A stretch of 64,000 nt of DNA from Chrysogorgia sp. JL179-B06 (lineage: Eukaryota; Cnidaria; Anthozoa; Scleralcyonacea; Chrysogorgiidae): NCBI GenBank assembly GCA_035772405.1, contig JAYKKM010000125.1:124001-188000 (forward strand). Reading direction: 5' to 3'. Position numbers and translations under genes: made by a program. Below the pieces are notes generated by a model, which was not told where the DNA came from, did not search any database, and worked only from the letters and a program-made list of their open reading frames with translations. Of this stretch, positions 1 to 13,000 are shown piece by piece. Numbering within the stretch: the first letter of the stretch is position 1; each line of letters begins with the position of its first letter.

Positions 1-3000
1 GGCATTGACTAGCAAATACAAGGTATCGGCTAGCAAATACAAGGCATCGACTAGCAGATACAAGGCATCGGCGAGCAAACACAAGGCATTGATGAGCAAA
101 TACAAGGCATCAACGAGCAAATACAAGGCATCAACGAGCAAATACAAGGCATTGAATAGCAAATACAAGGCATTGACGAGCAAATACAAGGCATTGAATA
201 GCAAATACAAGGCATTGAATAGCAAATACAAGGCTTTGAATAGCAAATACAAGGCTTTGAATAGCAAATACAAGGCATCAACGAGCAAATACAAGGCGTC
301 GACGAGCAAATACAAGGCATCTTCGAGGAAATACAAGGCATCTTCGAGGAAATACAAGGCATTGACGAGCAAATACAAGGCATTCACGAGCAAATACAAG
401 GCATTGACTAGCAAATACAATGCATTGACGAGCAAATACAATGCATTGACTAGCAAATACAAGGCATTGACTAGCAAATACAAGGCATTGACTAGCAAAT
501 ACAAGGCATTGACGAGCAAATACAAGGCATTGACGGGCAAATACAAGGCATCAACGAGCAAATACAAGGCATTAACGAGGAAATACAAGGCATTGACGAG
601 CAAATACAAGGCATTCACGAGCAAATACAAGGCATTGACTAGCAAATACAATGCATTGACGAGCAAATACAATGCATTGACTAGCAAATACAAGGCATTG
701 ACTAGCAAATACAAGGCATTGAATAGCAAATACAAGGCATTGAATAGCAAATACAAGGCTTTGAATAGCAAATACAAGGCTTTGAATAGCAAATACAAGG
801 CATCAACGAGCAAATACAAGGCATTGACGAGCAAATACAAGGCATTCACGAGCAAATACAAGGCATTGACTAGCAAATACAATGCATTGACGAGCAAATA
901 CAATGCATTGACTAGCAAATACAAGGCATTGACTAGCAAATACAAGGCATTGACTAGCAAATACAAGGCATTGACGAGCAAATACAAGGCATTGACGGGC
1001 AAATACAAGGCATCAACGAGCAAATACAAGGCATTAACGAGGAAATACAAGGCATTGACGAGCAAATACAAGGCATTCACGAGCAAATACAAGGCATTGA
1101 CTAGCAAATACAAGGCATTGACGAGCAAATACAAGGCATCAACGAGCAAATACAAGGCATCAACGAGCAAATACAAGGCATCAACGAGCAAATACAAGGC
1201 ATCAACGAGCAAATACAAGGGATTGACGAGCAAATACAAGGCATTGACTAGGAAATACAAGACATTGACGAGAAAATACAAGGCATTGAATAGCAAATAC
1301 AAGGCACTGAATAGCAAATACAAGGCATTGACGAGCAAATACAAGGCATTGACGAACAAATACAAGGCATCAACGAGCAAACACAAGGAATTGACTAGCA
1401 AATACAAAGTATTGAGGAGCAAATACAAGGCATTGACTAGCAAATACAAGGCATCAACGAGCAAATACAAGGCATTGACGAGCAAATAAAAGGCATTGAC
1501 GAGCAAATACAAGGCATTGACTAGCAAATACAAGGTATCGGCTAGCAAATACAAGGCATCGACTAGCAAATACAAGGTATCGGCTAGCAAATACAAGGCA
1601 TCAACGAGCAAATACAATGCATTGACTAGCAAATACAAAGGCATTGACTAGCAAATACAAGGCATTGACGAACAAATACAAGGCAATAACGAACAAATAC
1701 AAGGCATTGACGAGCAAATACAAGGCATCGACGAGCAAATACAAGGCATCAACGAGCAAACACAAGGAATCGCGACGAGCAAATACAAGGCATCAACGAG
1801 CAAATACAAGGCATCAATGAGCAAATACAAGTCATGGACGAGAAATACTAGGCATCGACGAGCAAATACAAGGCATCGACGAGCAAATACAAGGCATCAA
1901 CGAGCAAATACAAGGCATTGACGAGCAAATACAAGGAATTGACTAGCAAATACAAGACATTGACGAGAAAATACAAGGCAGATAGCAAATACAAGGCACT
2001 GAATAGCAAATACAAGGCATTGACGAGCAAATACAAGGCATTGACGAACAAATACAAGGCATCAACGAGCAAACACAAGGCATTGACTAGCAAATACAAA
2101 GTATTGAGGAGCTAATACAAGGCATTGTCTAGCAAATACAAAAATACAAGGCATCAACGAGCAAATACAAGGCATCAACGAGCAAATACAAAGTATTGAG
2201 GAGCAAATACAAGGCATTGACTAGCAAATACAAGGCATCAACGAGCAAATACAAGGCATTGACTAGCAAATACAAGGCATTGACGAGCAAATACAAGGCA
2301 TTGACGAGCAAATACAAGGCATTGACTAGCAAATACAAGGAATTGACTAGCAAATACAAAGTATTGAGGAGCAAATTCAAGGCATTGACTAGCAAATACA
2401 AGGCATTGACGAGCAAATACAAGGCATTGCATAGCAAATACAAGGCATTGAATAGCAAATACAAGACATTGACGAGCAAATACAAGGCATTGAATAGCAA
2501 ATACAAGGCATTGAATAGCAAATACAAGGCATTGACGAGAAAATACAAGGCATTGACAAGCAAATACAAGGCATTGACGAGCAAATACAAGGCATTGACG
2601 AGCAAATACAAGGCATTAACGAGCAAATACAAGGCATTGACGAGCAAATACAAGGCATTAACGAGCAAATACAAGGCATTGACGAGCAATTACAATGCAT
2701 CAACGAGTAAATACAAGGCAATGATTAGCAAATACAAGGCATTGACTAACAAATACAAGGCATGGACGAGCAAATACAAGGCATTGACTAGCAAATACAA
2801 GGCATCGACGAGCAAATACAAGGCATGAACCAGCAAATACAAGGCATTGACGAGCAAATACAATGCATTGAATAGCAAATACAAGGCATTGACGAGAAAA
2901 TACAAGGCATTGACTAGCAAATACAAGGCATCGACGAGCAAATACAAGGCATGAACCAGCAAATACAAGGCATCGACGAGCAAATACAAGGCATTGACTA

Positions 3001-3999
3001 GCAAATACAAGGCATCGACGAGCAAATACAAGGCATGAACCAGCAAATACAAGGCATTGACGAGCAAATACAAGGCATTGAATAGCAAATACAAGGCATT
3101 GAATAGCAAATACAAGGCTTTGAATAGCAAATACAAGGCTTTGAATAGCAAATACAAGGCATCAACGAGCAAATACAAGGCGTCGACGAGCAAATACAAG
3201 GCATCTTCGAGGAAATACAAGGCATTGACGAGCAAATACAAGGCATTCACGAGCAAATACAAGGCATTGACTAGCAAATACAATGCATTGACGAGCAAAT
3301 ACAATGCATTGACTAGCAAATACAAGGCATTGACTAGCAAATACAAGGCATTGACTAGCAAATACAAGGCATTGACGAGCAAATACAAGGCATTGACGGG
3401 CAAATACAAGGCATCAACGAGCAAATACAAGGCATTAACGAGATACAAGGCATTGACGAGCAAATACAAGGCATTGACGAGCAAATACAAGGCATTGACT
3501 AGCAAATACAATGCATTGACGAGCAAATACAATGCATTGACTAGCAAATACAAGGCATTGACTAGCAAATACAAGGCATTGACTAGCAAATACAAGGCAT
3601 TGACGAGCAAATACAAGGCATTGACGGGCAAATACAAGGCATCAACGAGCAAATACAAGGCATCAACGAGCAAATACAAGGCACAAGGCATCGACGAGCA
3701 AGTACAAGGCATCGACGAGCTAATACAAGCAATTGACAAGCAAATACAAGGCATTCGCTAGTAAATACAATGCATTGACCAGCAAATACAAGGCATCGAC
3801 GAGCAAATACAATTTATTGACTAGCAAATACAAGGCATCGACGAGCAAATGCAAGGCATCGACGAGCAAATAAAAGGCATTGACTAGCAAATAGAATGCA
3901 TTGACGAGCAAATACAAGGCATTGACTAGAAAATACAAGGAATTGACGAGCAAATACAAGGCATTGACTAGCAAATACAAGGCATTGACTAGCAAATAC

Positions 4000-6320
4000 T
4001 CATTGACTAGCAAATACATGGCATTGACTAGCAAATACAAGGCATTGACGAGCAAATACACAAGGCATTGACGGGCAAATACAAGGCAGCAATCGACGAG
4101 CAAATACAAGGCATCAACGAGCAAATACAAGGCATCGACGAGCAAGTACAAGGCATCGACGAGCAAATACAAGCAATTGACAAGCAAATACAGGGCATTG
4201 ACAAGCAAATACAAGGCATTGACTAGCAAATACAAGGCATCGACGAGCAAATACAATGCATTGACTAGCAAATACAAGGCATTGACGAGCAAATACAAGG
4301 CATCGACGAGCAAGTACAAGGCATTGACTAGCAAATACAATGCATTGACTAGCAAATACAAGGCATTGACTAGCAAATACAAGGCATTGACGAGCAAATA
4401 CAAGGCATCGACGAGCAAATACAAGGCATCAACGAGTAAATACAAGGCATTGATTAGCAAATACAAGGCATTGACTAACAAATACAAGGCATGGACGAGC
4501 AAATACAAGGCATTGACTAGCAAATACAAGGCATCGACGAACAAATACAAGGCATCGACGAGCAAATACAAGGCATGAACCAGCAAATACAAGGCATTGA
4601 CGAGCAAATACAATGCATTGACGAGCAAATACAAGGCATTGACGAGCAAATACAAGGCATTGACGAGCAAATACAAGGCATTGACTAGCAAATACAAGGC
4701 ATTGACAAGCAGTGACTAGCAATACAAGGCATGAACCAGCAAATACAAGGCATTGACGAGCAAACACAATGCATTGACGAGCAAATACAAGGCATTGACG
4801 AGCAAATACAAGGCATTGACGAGCAAATACAAGGCATTGACGAGCAAATACAAATAATTGACTAGCAAATACAAGACATTGACAAGCAAACACAAGGCAT
4901 CGACTAGCAAACACAAGGCATCGGCGAGCAAACACAAGGCATTGAGCAAATACAAGGCATCAACGAGCAAATACAAGGCATCAACGAGCAAATACAAGGC
5001 ATTGAAGAATAGCAAATACAAGGCATTGACGAGCAAATACAAGGCATTGAATAGCAAATACAAGGCATTGAATAGCAAATACAAGGCTTTGAATAGCAAA
5101 TACAAGGCTTTGAATAGCAAATACAAGGCATCAACGAGCAAATACAAGGCATCGACGAGCAAATACAAGGCATCTTCGAGGAAATACAAGGCATTGACAT
5201 ACAGCAAATACAAGACATCGACGAGCAAATACAAGGCATTGACGAACAAATACAAGGCATCAACGAGCAAATACAAGGCATCAAATACAAGGCATCGACG
5301 AGCAAATACAAAGCATTGACGAGCAAATACAAGGCATTGACGAGCAAATACAAGGCATTGACTAGCAAATAACAAGGCATCGACGAGCAAATACAAGGCA
5401 TCAACAAGCAAATACAAGGCATTGACGAGCAAATACAAGGCATTGCATAGCAAATACAAGGCATTGAATAGCAAATACAAGACATTGACGAGCAAATACA
5501 AGGCATTGAATAGCAAATACAAGGCATTGAATAGCAAATACAAGGCATTGGACGAGAAAATACTAGGCATTGACAAGCAAATACAAGGCATTGACGAGCA
5601 AATACAAGGCATTAACGAGCAAATACAATGCATTGACGAGCAATTACAATGCATCAACGAGTAAATACAAGGCAATGATTAGCAAATACAAGGCATTGAC
5701 TAACAAATACAAGGCATGGACGAGCAAATACAAGGCATTGACTAGCAAATACAAGGCATCGACGAGCAAATACAAGGCATGAACCAGCAAATACAAGGCA
5801 TTGACGAGCAAATACAATGCATTGACGAGCAAATACAAGGCATTGACGAGAAAATACAAGGCATTGACGAGCAAATACAAGGCATTGACTAGAATATACA
5901 ATGCATCGACGAGCAAATACAAGGCTACAAGGCAAAATACAAGGCATTGACGAGCAAATACAAGGAATTGACGAGCAAATACAAGGCATTGACGAGCAAA
6001 TACAAGGCATTGACGAGCAAATACAAGGCATTGACGAGCAAATACAAGGCATTGACGAGCAAATACAAGGCATTGACGAGCAAATACAAGGCATTGACTA
6101 GCAAATACAAGGTATCGATTAGCAAATACAAGGCATCGACTAGCAAATACAAGGCATCGGCGAGCAACCACAAGGCATTGATGAGCAAATACAAGGCATC
6201 AAATACAAGGCACAAATACAAGGCATCAACGAGCAAATACAAGGCATTGAATAGCAAATACAAGGCATTGACGAGCAAATACAAGGCATTGAATAGCAAA
6301 TACAAGGCATTGAAAATACA
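4000..6320. repeat. Indel-rich satellite tract
   Basis: Many single-monomer length errors cluster here: AATACTCATTG near 3996, TACACAAGGC near 4048, AAGCAGTGACTAGCAATAC near 4707, TGAAGAATAGC near 5003, GACATACAGC near 5197, CATCAAATAC near 5280, GGCATTGGACG near 5547, GGCTACAAGGCAAAATAC near 5922 and CATTGAAAATAC near 6308. Part of the tract (about 4.9-5.8 kb) corresponds to a clean copy at about 17.3-18.2 kb that lacks most of these changes. Either local decay or residual long-read consensus error would produce this. Confidence 0.75.
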
Positions 6321-6629
6321 AGGCATTGAATAGCAAATACAAGGCATTGAATAGCAAATACAAGGCATTGAATAGCAAATACAAGGCATTGAATAGAAAA
6401 TACAAGGCATCGACGAGCAAATACAAGGCATCTTCGAGCAAATACAAGGCATTGACGAGCAAATACAAGGCATTCACGAGCAAATACAAGGCATTGACTA
6501 GCAAATACAATGCATTGACGAGCATATACAATGCATTGACTAGCATATACAAGGCATTGAGTAGCAAATACAAGGCATTGACTAGCAAATACAATGCATT
6601 GACGAGAAAATACAAGGCATTGACGAGCA

Positions 6630-8375
6630 AATACAAGGCATCAACGAGCAAATACAAGGCATCAACGAGCAAATACAAGGCATCGACGAGCAAGTACAAG
6701 GCATCGACGAGCAAATACAAGCAATTGACAAGTAAATACAAGGTATTCGCTAGTAAATACAATGCATTGACCAGCAAATACAAGGCATCGACGAGCAAAT
6801 ACAATTTATTGACTAGCAAATACAAGGCATCGACGAGCAAATGCAAGGCATCGACGAGCAAATAAAAGGCATTGACTAGCAAATAGAATGCATTGACGTG
6901 CAAATACAAGGCATTGACTAGAAAATACAAGGAATTGACTAGCAAATACAATGCATTGACTAGCAAATATAAGGCATTGACTAGCAAATACATGGCATTG
7001 ACTAGCAAATACAAGGCATTGACGAGCAAATACAAGGCATTGACGGGCAAATACAAGGCATCGACGAGCAAATACAAGGCATCAACGAGCAAATACAAGG
7101 CATCGACGAGCAAGTACAAGGCATCGACGAGCAAATACAAGCAATTGACAAGCAAATACAAGGCATTCACTAGTAAATACAATGCATTGACCAGCAAATA
7201 CAAGGCATCGATGAGCAAATACAAGGTATTGACTAGCAAATACAAGGCATCGACGAGCAAATGCAAGGCATCGACGAGCAAATACAAGGCATTGACTAGC
7301 AAATAGAATGCATTGACGAGCAAATACAAGGCATTGACTAGAAAATACAAGGCATTGACGAGCAAATACAAGGCATTGACGAGCAAATACAAGGCATCAG
7401 CGAGCAAATACAAGGCATTGATTAGCAAATACAAGGCATTGACTAACAAATACAAGGCATGGACGAGCAAATACAAGGCATTGACTAGCAAATACAAGGC
7501 ATCGACGATCAAATACAAGGCATCGACGAGCAAATACAAGGCATGAACCAGCAAATACAAGGCATTGACGAACAAATACAATGCATCGACGAGCAAATAC
7601 AAGCAATTGACAAGCAAATACAAGGCATTGACAAGCAAATACAAGGAATTGACTAGCAAATACAAGGCATCAACGAGCAAATACAATGCATTGACTAGCA
7701 AATACAAGGCATGGACGAGCAAATACAAGGCATCAACGAGTAAATACAAGGCAATGATTAGCAAATACAAGGCATTGACTAACAAATACAAGGCATTGAC
7801 TAGAAAATAGAAAGCATTGACAAGCAAATACAAGGCATCAACGAGCAAATACAAGGCATCAACGAGCAAATACAAGGCATTGACGAGGAAATACAAGGCA
7901 TTGACGAGCAAATACAAGGCATCGACGAGCAAATACAAGGCATCAACAAGCAAATACAAGGCATCGACGAGCAAATAAAAGGCATCGACGAGCAAATACA
8001 AGGCATCGACGAGCAAATACAAGGTATCGACGAGCAAATACAAGGCATCGACGAGCAAATATAAGGCATTGACGAGCAAATACAAGGCATCGACGAGCAA
8101 ATACAAGGCATTGACTAGCAAATACAAGGCATCGACGAGCAAATACAAAGCATTGACTAGCAAATACAATGCATTGAGGAGCAAATACAAGGCATTAACG
8201 AGAAAATACAAGGTATTGAGGAGCAAATACAAGGTATTGAGTAGCAAATACAAGTTATTGAGGAGCAAATACAAGGCATTGACTAGCAAATACAAGGCAT
8301 CGACGAGCAAATAAAAGGCATTGACTAGCAAATACAAGGCATTGACGAGCAAATACAAGGCATTGACTAGCAAAT
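6630..8375. repeat. Satellite segment, copy 1 of a pair 12.75 kb apart
   Basis: The order of variant monomers here is repeated at 19381-21125 with an offset of 12,750-12,751 bases. Shared markers include the run with CAAGTACAAGG, the monomer with GCAAATGCAAGG, the in-array TAG monomer near 7306 (near 20057 in the other copy), and the AAAATAGAAAGC monomer near 7805 (near 20555). The one-base change in offset comes from a short monomer near 19838. This shows block duplication of a pre-diversified array rather than independent monomer amplification. Confidence 0.85.
6905..7575. repeat. Satellite segment, copy 1 of a 1,470-bp-spaced pair
   Basis: The variant order here recurs at about 8375-9045 with an offset of 1,470 bases, exactly 70 monomers. 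Markers are the TAGAAAATAC monomer near 6917, the ATACATGGC monomer near 6990, the GGGCAAATAC monomer near 7045 and the TAG monomer near 7306. The exact multiple of 21 means no net indel separates the copies. Confidence 0.85.
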
Positions 8376-9045
8376 ACAAGGCATTGACTAGAAAATACAA
8401 GGAATTGACGAGCAAATACAATGCATTGACTAGCAAATATAAGGCATTGACTAGCAAATACATGGCATTGACTAGCAAATACAAGGCATTGACGAGCAAA
8501 TACAAGGCATTGACGGGCAAATACAAGGCATCGACGAGCAAATACAAGGCATCAACGAGCAAATACAAGGCATCGACGAGCAAGTACAAGGCATCGACGA
8601 GCAAATACAAGCAATTGACAAGCAAATACAAGGCATTCACTAGTAAATACAATGCATTGACCAGCAAATACAAGGCATCGATGAGCAAATACAAGGTATT
8701 GACTAGCAAATACAAGGCATCGACGAGCAAATGCAAGGCATCGACGAGCAAATACAAGGCATTGACTAGCAAATAGAATGCATTGACGAGCAAATACAAG
8801 GCATTGACTAGAAAATACAAGGCATTGACGAGCAAATACAAGGCATTGACGAGCAAATACAAGGCATCAGCGAGCAAATACAAGGCATTGATTAGCAAAT
8901 ACAAGGCATTGACTAACAAATACAAGGCATGGACGAGCAAATACAAGGCATTGACTAGCAAATACAAGGCATCGACGATCAAATACAAGGCATCGACGAG
9001 CAAATACAAGGCATGAACCAGCAAATACAAGGCATCGACGAACAA
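8375..9045. repeat. Satellite segment, copy 2 of a 1,470-bp-spaced pair
   Basis: This is the counterpart of 6905-7575. It runs on into an indel-rich tract after about 9080, where the equivalent part of copy 1 is clean. Confidence 0.83.
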
Positions 9046-9204
9046 ATACAATGCATCGACGAGCAAATACAAGCAATTGACAAGCAATGACAAGCAAATA
9101 CAAGGAATTGACTAGCAAATACAAGGCATCTACGAGCAAATACAATGCATTGACTAGCAAATACAAGGCATGGACGAGCAAATACAAGGCATCAACAAGT
9201 AAAT

Positions 9205-10050
9205 ACAAGGCAATGATTAACAAAATACAAGGCATTGACTAACAAATACAAGGCATTGACTAGAAATACAAGGCATTGACAGCAAATACAAGGCATCAAC
9301 GAGCAAATACAAGGCATGGACGAGCAAATACAAGGCATTGACGAGCAAATACAAGGCATTGACGAGCAAATACAAGGCATCGACGAGCAAATACAAGGCA
9401 TCAACAAGCAAATACAAGGCATCGACGAGCAAATACAAGGCATCGACGAGCAAATACAAGGCATCGACGAGCAAATACAAGGCATCGACGAGCAAATACA
9501 AGGCATCGACGAGCAAATACAAGGCATTGACGAGATAATACAAGGCATCGAGAGCAAATACAAGGCATCGACGAGCAAATACAAGGCATTGAATAACGAG
9601 CAAATACAAAGCATTGACTAGCAAATACAATGCATTGAGGAGCAAATACAAGGCATTACGAGAAAATACAAAGGTATTTACGCAAATACAAGGCATTGAC
9701 TAGCAAATACAAGGCATTGACGAGCAAATACAAGCATTGACTAGCAAATACAAGGCATTGACGAGCAAATACAAGGCATTGACTAGCAAATACAAGGCAT
9801 TGACGAGCAAATACAAGGCATTGACTAGCAAATACAAGGCATTGACGAGCAAATACAATACAAGCATTGAGCAAATACAGGCATTGACGAGCAAATACAA
9901 GGCATTGAAATAGCAAATACAAATTGAAGCAAATACAAGGCATTGACGAGCAAATACAAGGCATTAACGAGCAAATACAAGGCATTGACGAGCAAATACA
10001 AGGCATTGACGAGCAAATACATTGACGAGCAAATACAAGGCATTGACGAG
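9205..10050. repeat. Indel-rich satellite tract
   Basis: This is a degraded counterpart of the cleaner 7.7-8.3 kb region. Examples are AACAAAATAC near 9220, GAGATAATAC near 9531, GAGAGCAAATAC near 9549, GAATAACGAGC near 9591, GGCATTACGAG near 9652, TATTTACGCAAATAC near 9674, TACAATACAAGC near 9855 and AAATTGAAGC near 9920. The 21-bp register is lost and regained repeatedly. Confidence 0.75.
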
Positions 10051-13000
10051 CAAATACAAGGCATCGACGAGCAAATACATGGCATTGACTAGCAAATACA
10101 AGGCATCGACGAGCGAATACAAAGCATTGATTAGCAAATACAATGCATTGAGGAGCAAATACAAGGCATTGACGAGAAAATACAAGGTATTGAGGAGCAA
10201 ATACAAGGTATTGAGCATCAAATACAAGGTATTGAGGAGCAAATACAAGGCATTGACGAGCAAATACAAGGCATCGACGAGCAAATACAAGGCATCAACG
10301 AGCAAATACAAGGCATCAACGAGCAAATACAAGGCATTGACGAGCAAATACAAGGCATCGACGAGCAAATACAAGGCATCGACGAGCAAATACAAGGCAT
10401 CGACGAGCAAATACAAGGCATTGACGAGCAAATACAAAGCATTGACTAGCAAATACAATGCATTGAGGAGCAAATACAAGGCATTGACGAGAAAATACAA
10501 TGTATTGAGGAGCAAATACAAGGTATTGAGTAGCAAATACAAGTTATTGAGGAGCAAATACAAGGCATTGACTAGCAAATACAAGGCATCGACGAGCAAA
10601 TAAAAGGCATTGACTAGCAAATACAAGGCATTGACGAGCAAATACAAGGCATTGACTAGCAAATACAAGGCATTGACGAGCAAATACAAGGCATTGAATA
10701 GCAAATACAAGGCATTGAATAGCAAATACAAGGCATTGACGAGCAAATACAAGGCATCAACAAGCAAATACAAGGCATCGACGAGCAAATAAAAGGCATC
10801 GACGAGCAAATACAAGGCATCGACGAGCAAATACAAGGTATCGACGAGCAAATACAAGGCATCGACGAGCAAATATAAGGCATTGACGAGCAAATACAAG
10901 GCATCGACGAGCAAATACAAGGCATTGACTAGCAAATACAAGGCATCGACGAGCAAATACAAAGCATTGACTAGCAAATACAATGCATTGAGGAGCAAAT
11001 ACAAGGCATTAACGAGAAAATACAAGGTATTGAGGAGCAAATACAAGGTATTGAGTAGCAAATACAAGTTATTGAGGAGCAAATACAAGGCATTGACTAG
11101 CAAATACAAGGCATCGACGAGCAAATAAAAGGCATTGACTAGCAAATACAAGGCATTGACGAGCAAATACAAGGCATTGACTAGCAAATACAAGGCATTG
11201 ACGAGCAAATACAAGGCACTGAATAGCAAATACAAGGCATTGACGAGCAAATACAAGGCATTGACGAGCAAATACAAGGCATTGAATAGCAAATACAAGG
11301 CATTGACGAGCAAATACAAGGCATTGACGAGCAAATACAAGGCATTAACGAGCAAATACAAGGCATTGACGAGCAAATACAAGGCATTGACGAGCAAATA
11401 CAAGGCATTGACGAGCAAATACAAGGCATTGACGAGCAAATACAAGGCATCGACGAGCAAATACAAGGCATTGACGAGCACAAATACAAGGCATCGACGA
11501 GCGAATACAAAGCATTGATTAGCAAATACAATGCATTGAGGAGCAAATACAAGGCATTGACGAGAAAATACAAGGTATTGAGGAGCAAATACAAGGTATT
11601 GAGCATCAAATACAAGGTATTGAGGAGCAAATACAAGGCATTGACGAGCAAATACAAGGCATCGACGAGCAAATACAAGGCATCAATGAGCAAATACAAG
11701 GCATCAACGAGCAAATAAAAGGCATCGACGAGCAAATACAAGGCATCGACGAGCAAATACAAGGCATCGACGAGCAAATACAAGGCATCGACGAGCAAAT
11801 ACAAAGCATTGACTAGCAAATACAATGCATTGAGCAAATACAAGGCATTGAGGAGCAAATACAAGGCATTGACGAGAAAATACAATGTATTGAGGAGCAA
11901 ATACAAGGTATTGAGTAGCAAATACAAGTTATTGAGGAGCAAATACAAGGCATTGACTAGCAAATACAAGGCATCGACGAGCAAATAAAAGGCATTGACT
12001 AGCAAATACAAGGCATTGACGAGCAAATACAAGGCATTGACTAGCAAATACAAGGCATTGACGAGCAAATACAAGGCATTGAATAGCAAATACAAGGCAT
12101 TGAATAGCAAATACAAGGCATTGACGAGCAAATACAAGGCATTGAAAAGCAAATACAAGGCATTGAATAGCAAATACAAGGCATTGACGAGAAAATACAA
12201 GGCATTGACGAGCAAATACAAGGCATTAACGAGCAAATACAAGGCATTGACGAGCAAATACAAGGCATTGACGAGCAAATACAAGGCATTGACGAGAAAA
12301 TACAAGGCATTGACGAGCAAATACAAGGCATCGACGAGCAAATACAAGGCATTGACTAGCAAATACAAGGCATCGACGAGCGAATACAAGGCATTAACGA
12401 GCAAATACAAGGCATTGACGAGCAATTACAATGCATCAACGAGTAAATACAAGGCAATGATTAGCAAATACAAGGCATTGACTAACAAATACAAGGCATG
12501 GACGAGCAAATACAAGGCATTGACTAGCAAATACAAGGCATCGACGAGCAAATACAAGGCATGAACCAGCAAATACAAGGCATTGACGAGCAAATACAAT
12601 GCATTGACGAGCAAATACAAGGCATTGACGAGAAAATACAAGGCATTGACGAGCAAATACAAGGCATTGACTAGCAAATACAATGCATCGACGAGCAAAT
12701 ACAAGGCATCAACAAGCAAATACAAGGCATTGACGAGCAAATACAAGGAATTGACGAGCAAATACAAGGCATTGACGAGCAAATACAAGGCATTGACGAG
12801 CAAATACAAGGCATTGACGAGCAAATACAAGGCATTGACGAGCAAATACAAGGCATTGACGAGCAAATACAAGGCATTGACTAGCAAATACAAGGTATCG
12901 GCTAGCAAATACAAGGCATCGACTAGCAAATACAAGGTATCGGCTAGCAAATACAAGGCATCGACTAGCAGATACAAGGCATCGGCGAGCAAACACAAGG

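Noticed and set aside
5..1489. A 494-codon plus-strand frame of SKYKALT-type heptads as a real lysine-rich repeat protein
   Set aside because: It is the satellite read in phase. Similar frames appear on the opposite strand and throughout the window, stops fall at random monomer variants, and there is no non-repetitive N- or C-terminus, signal peptide or splice context.
6226..9093. A 955-codon minus-strand frame of ALYLLVN-type heptads as a large membrane protein
   Set aside because: The hydrophobic pattern follows from the complement of the monomer. The other minus frames are open too, and substitutions are not synonymous in this frame.
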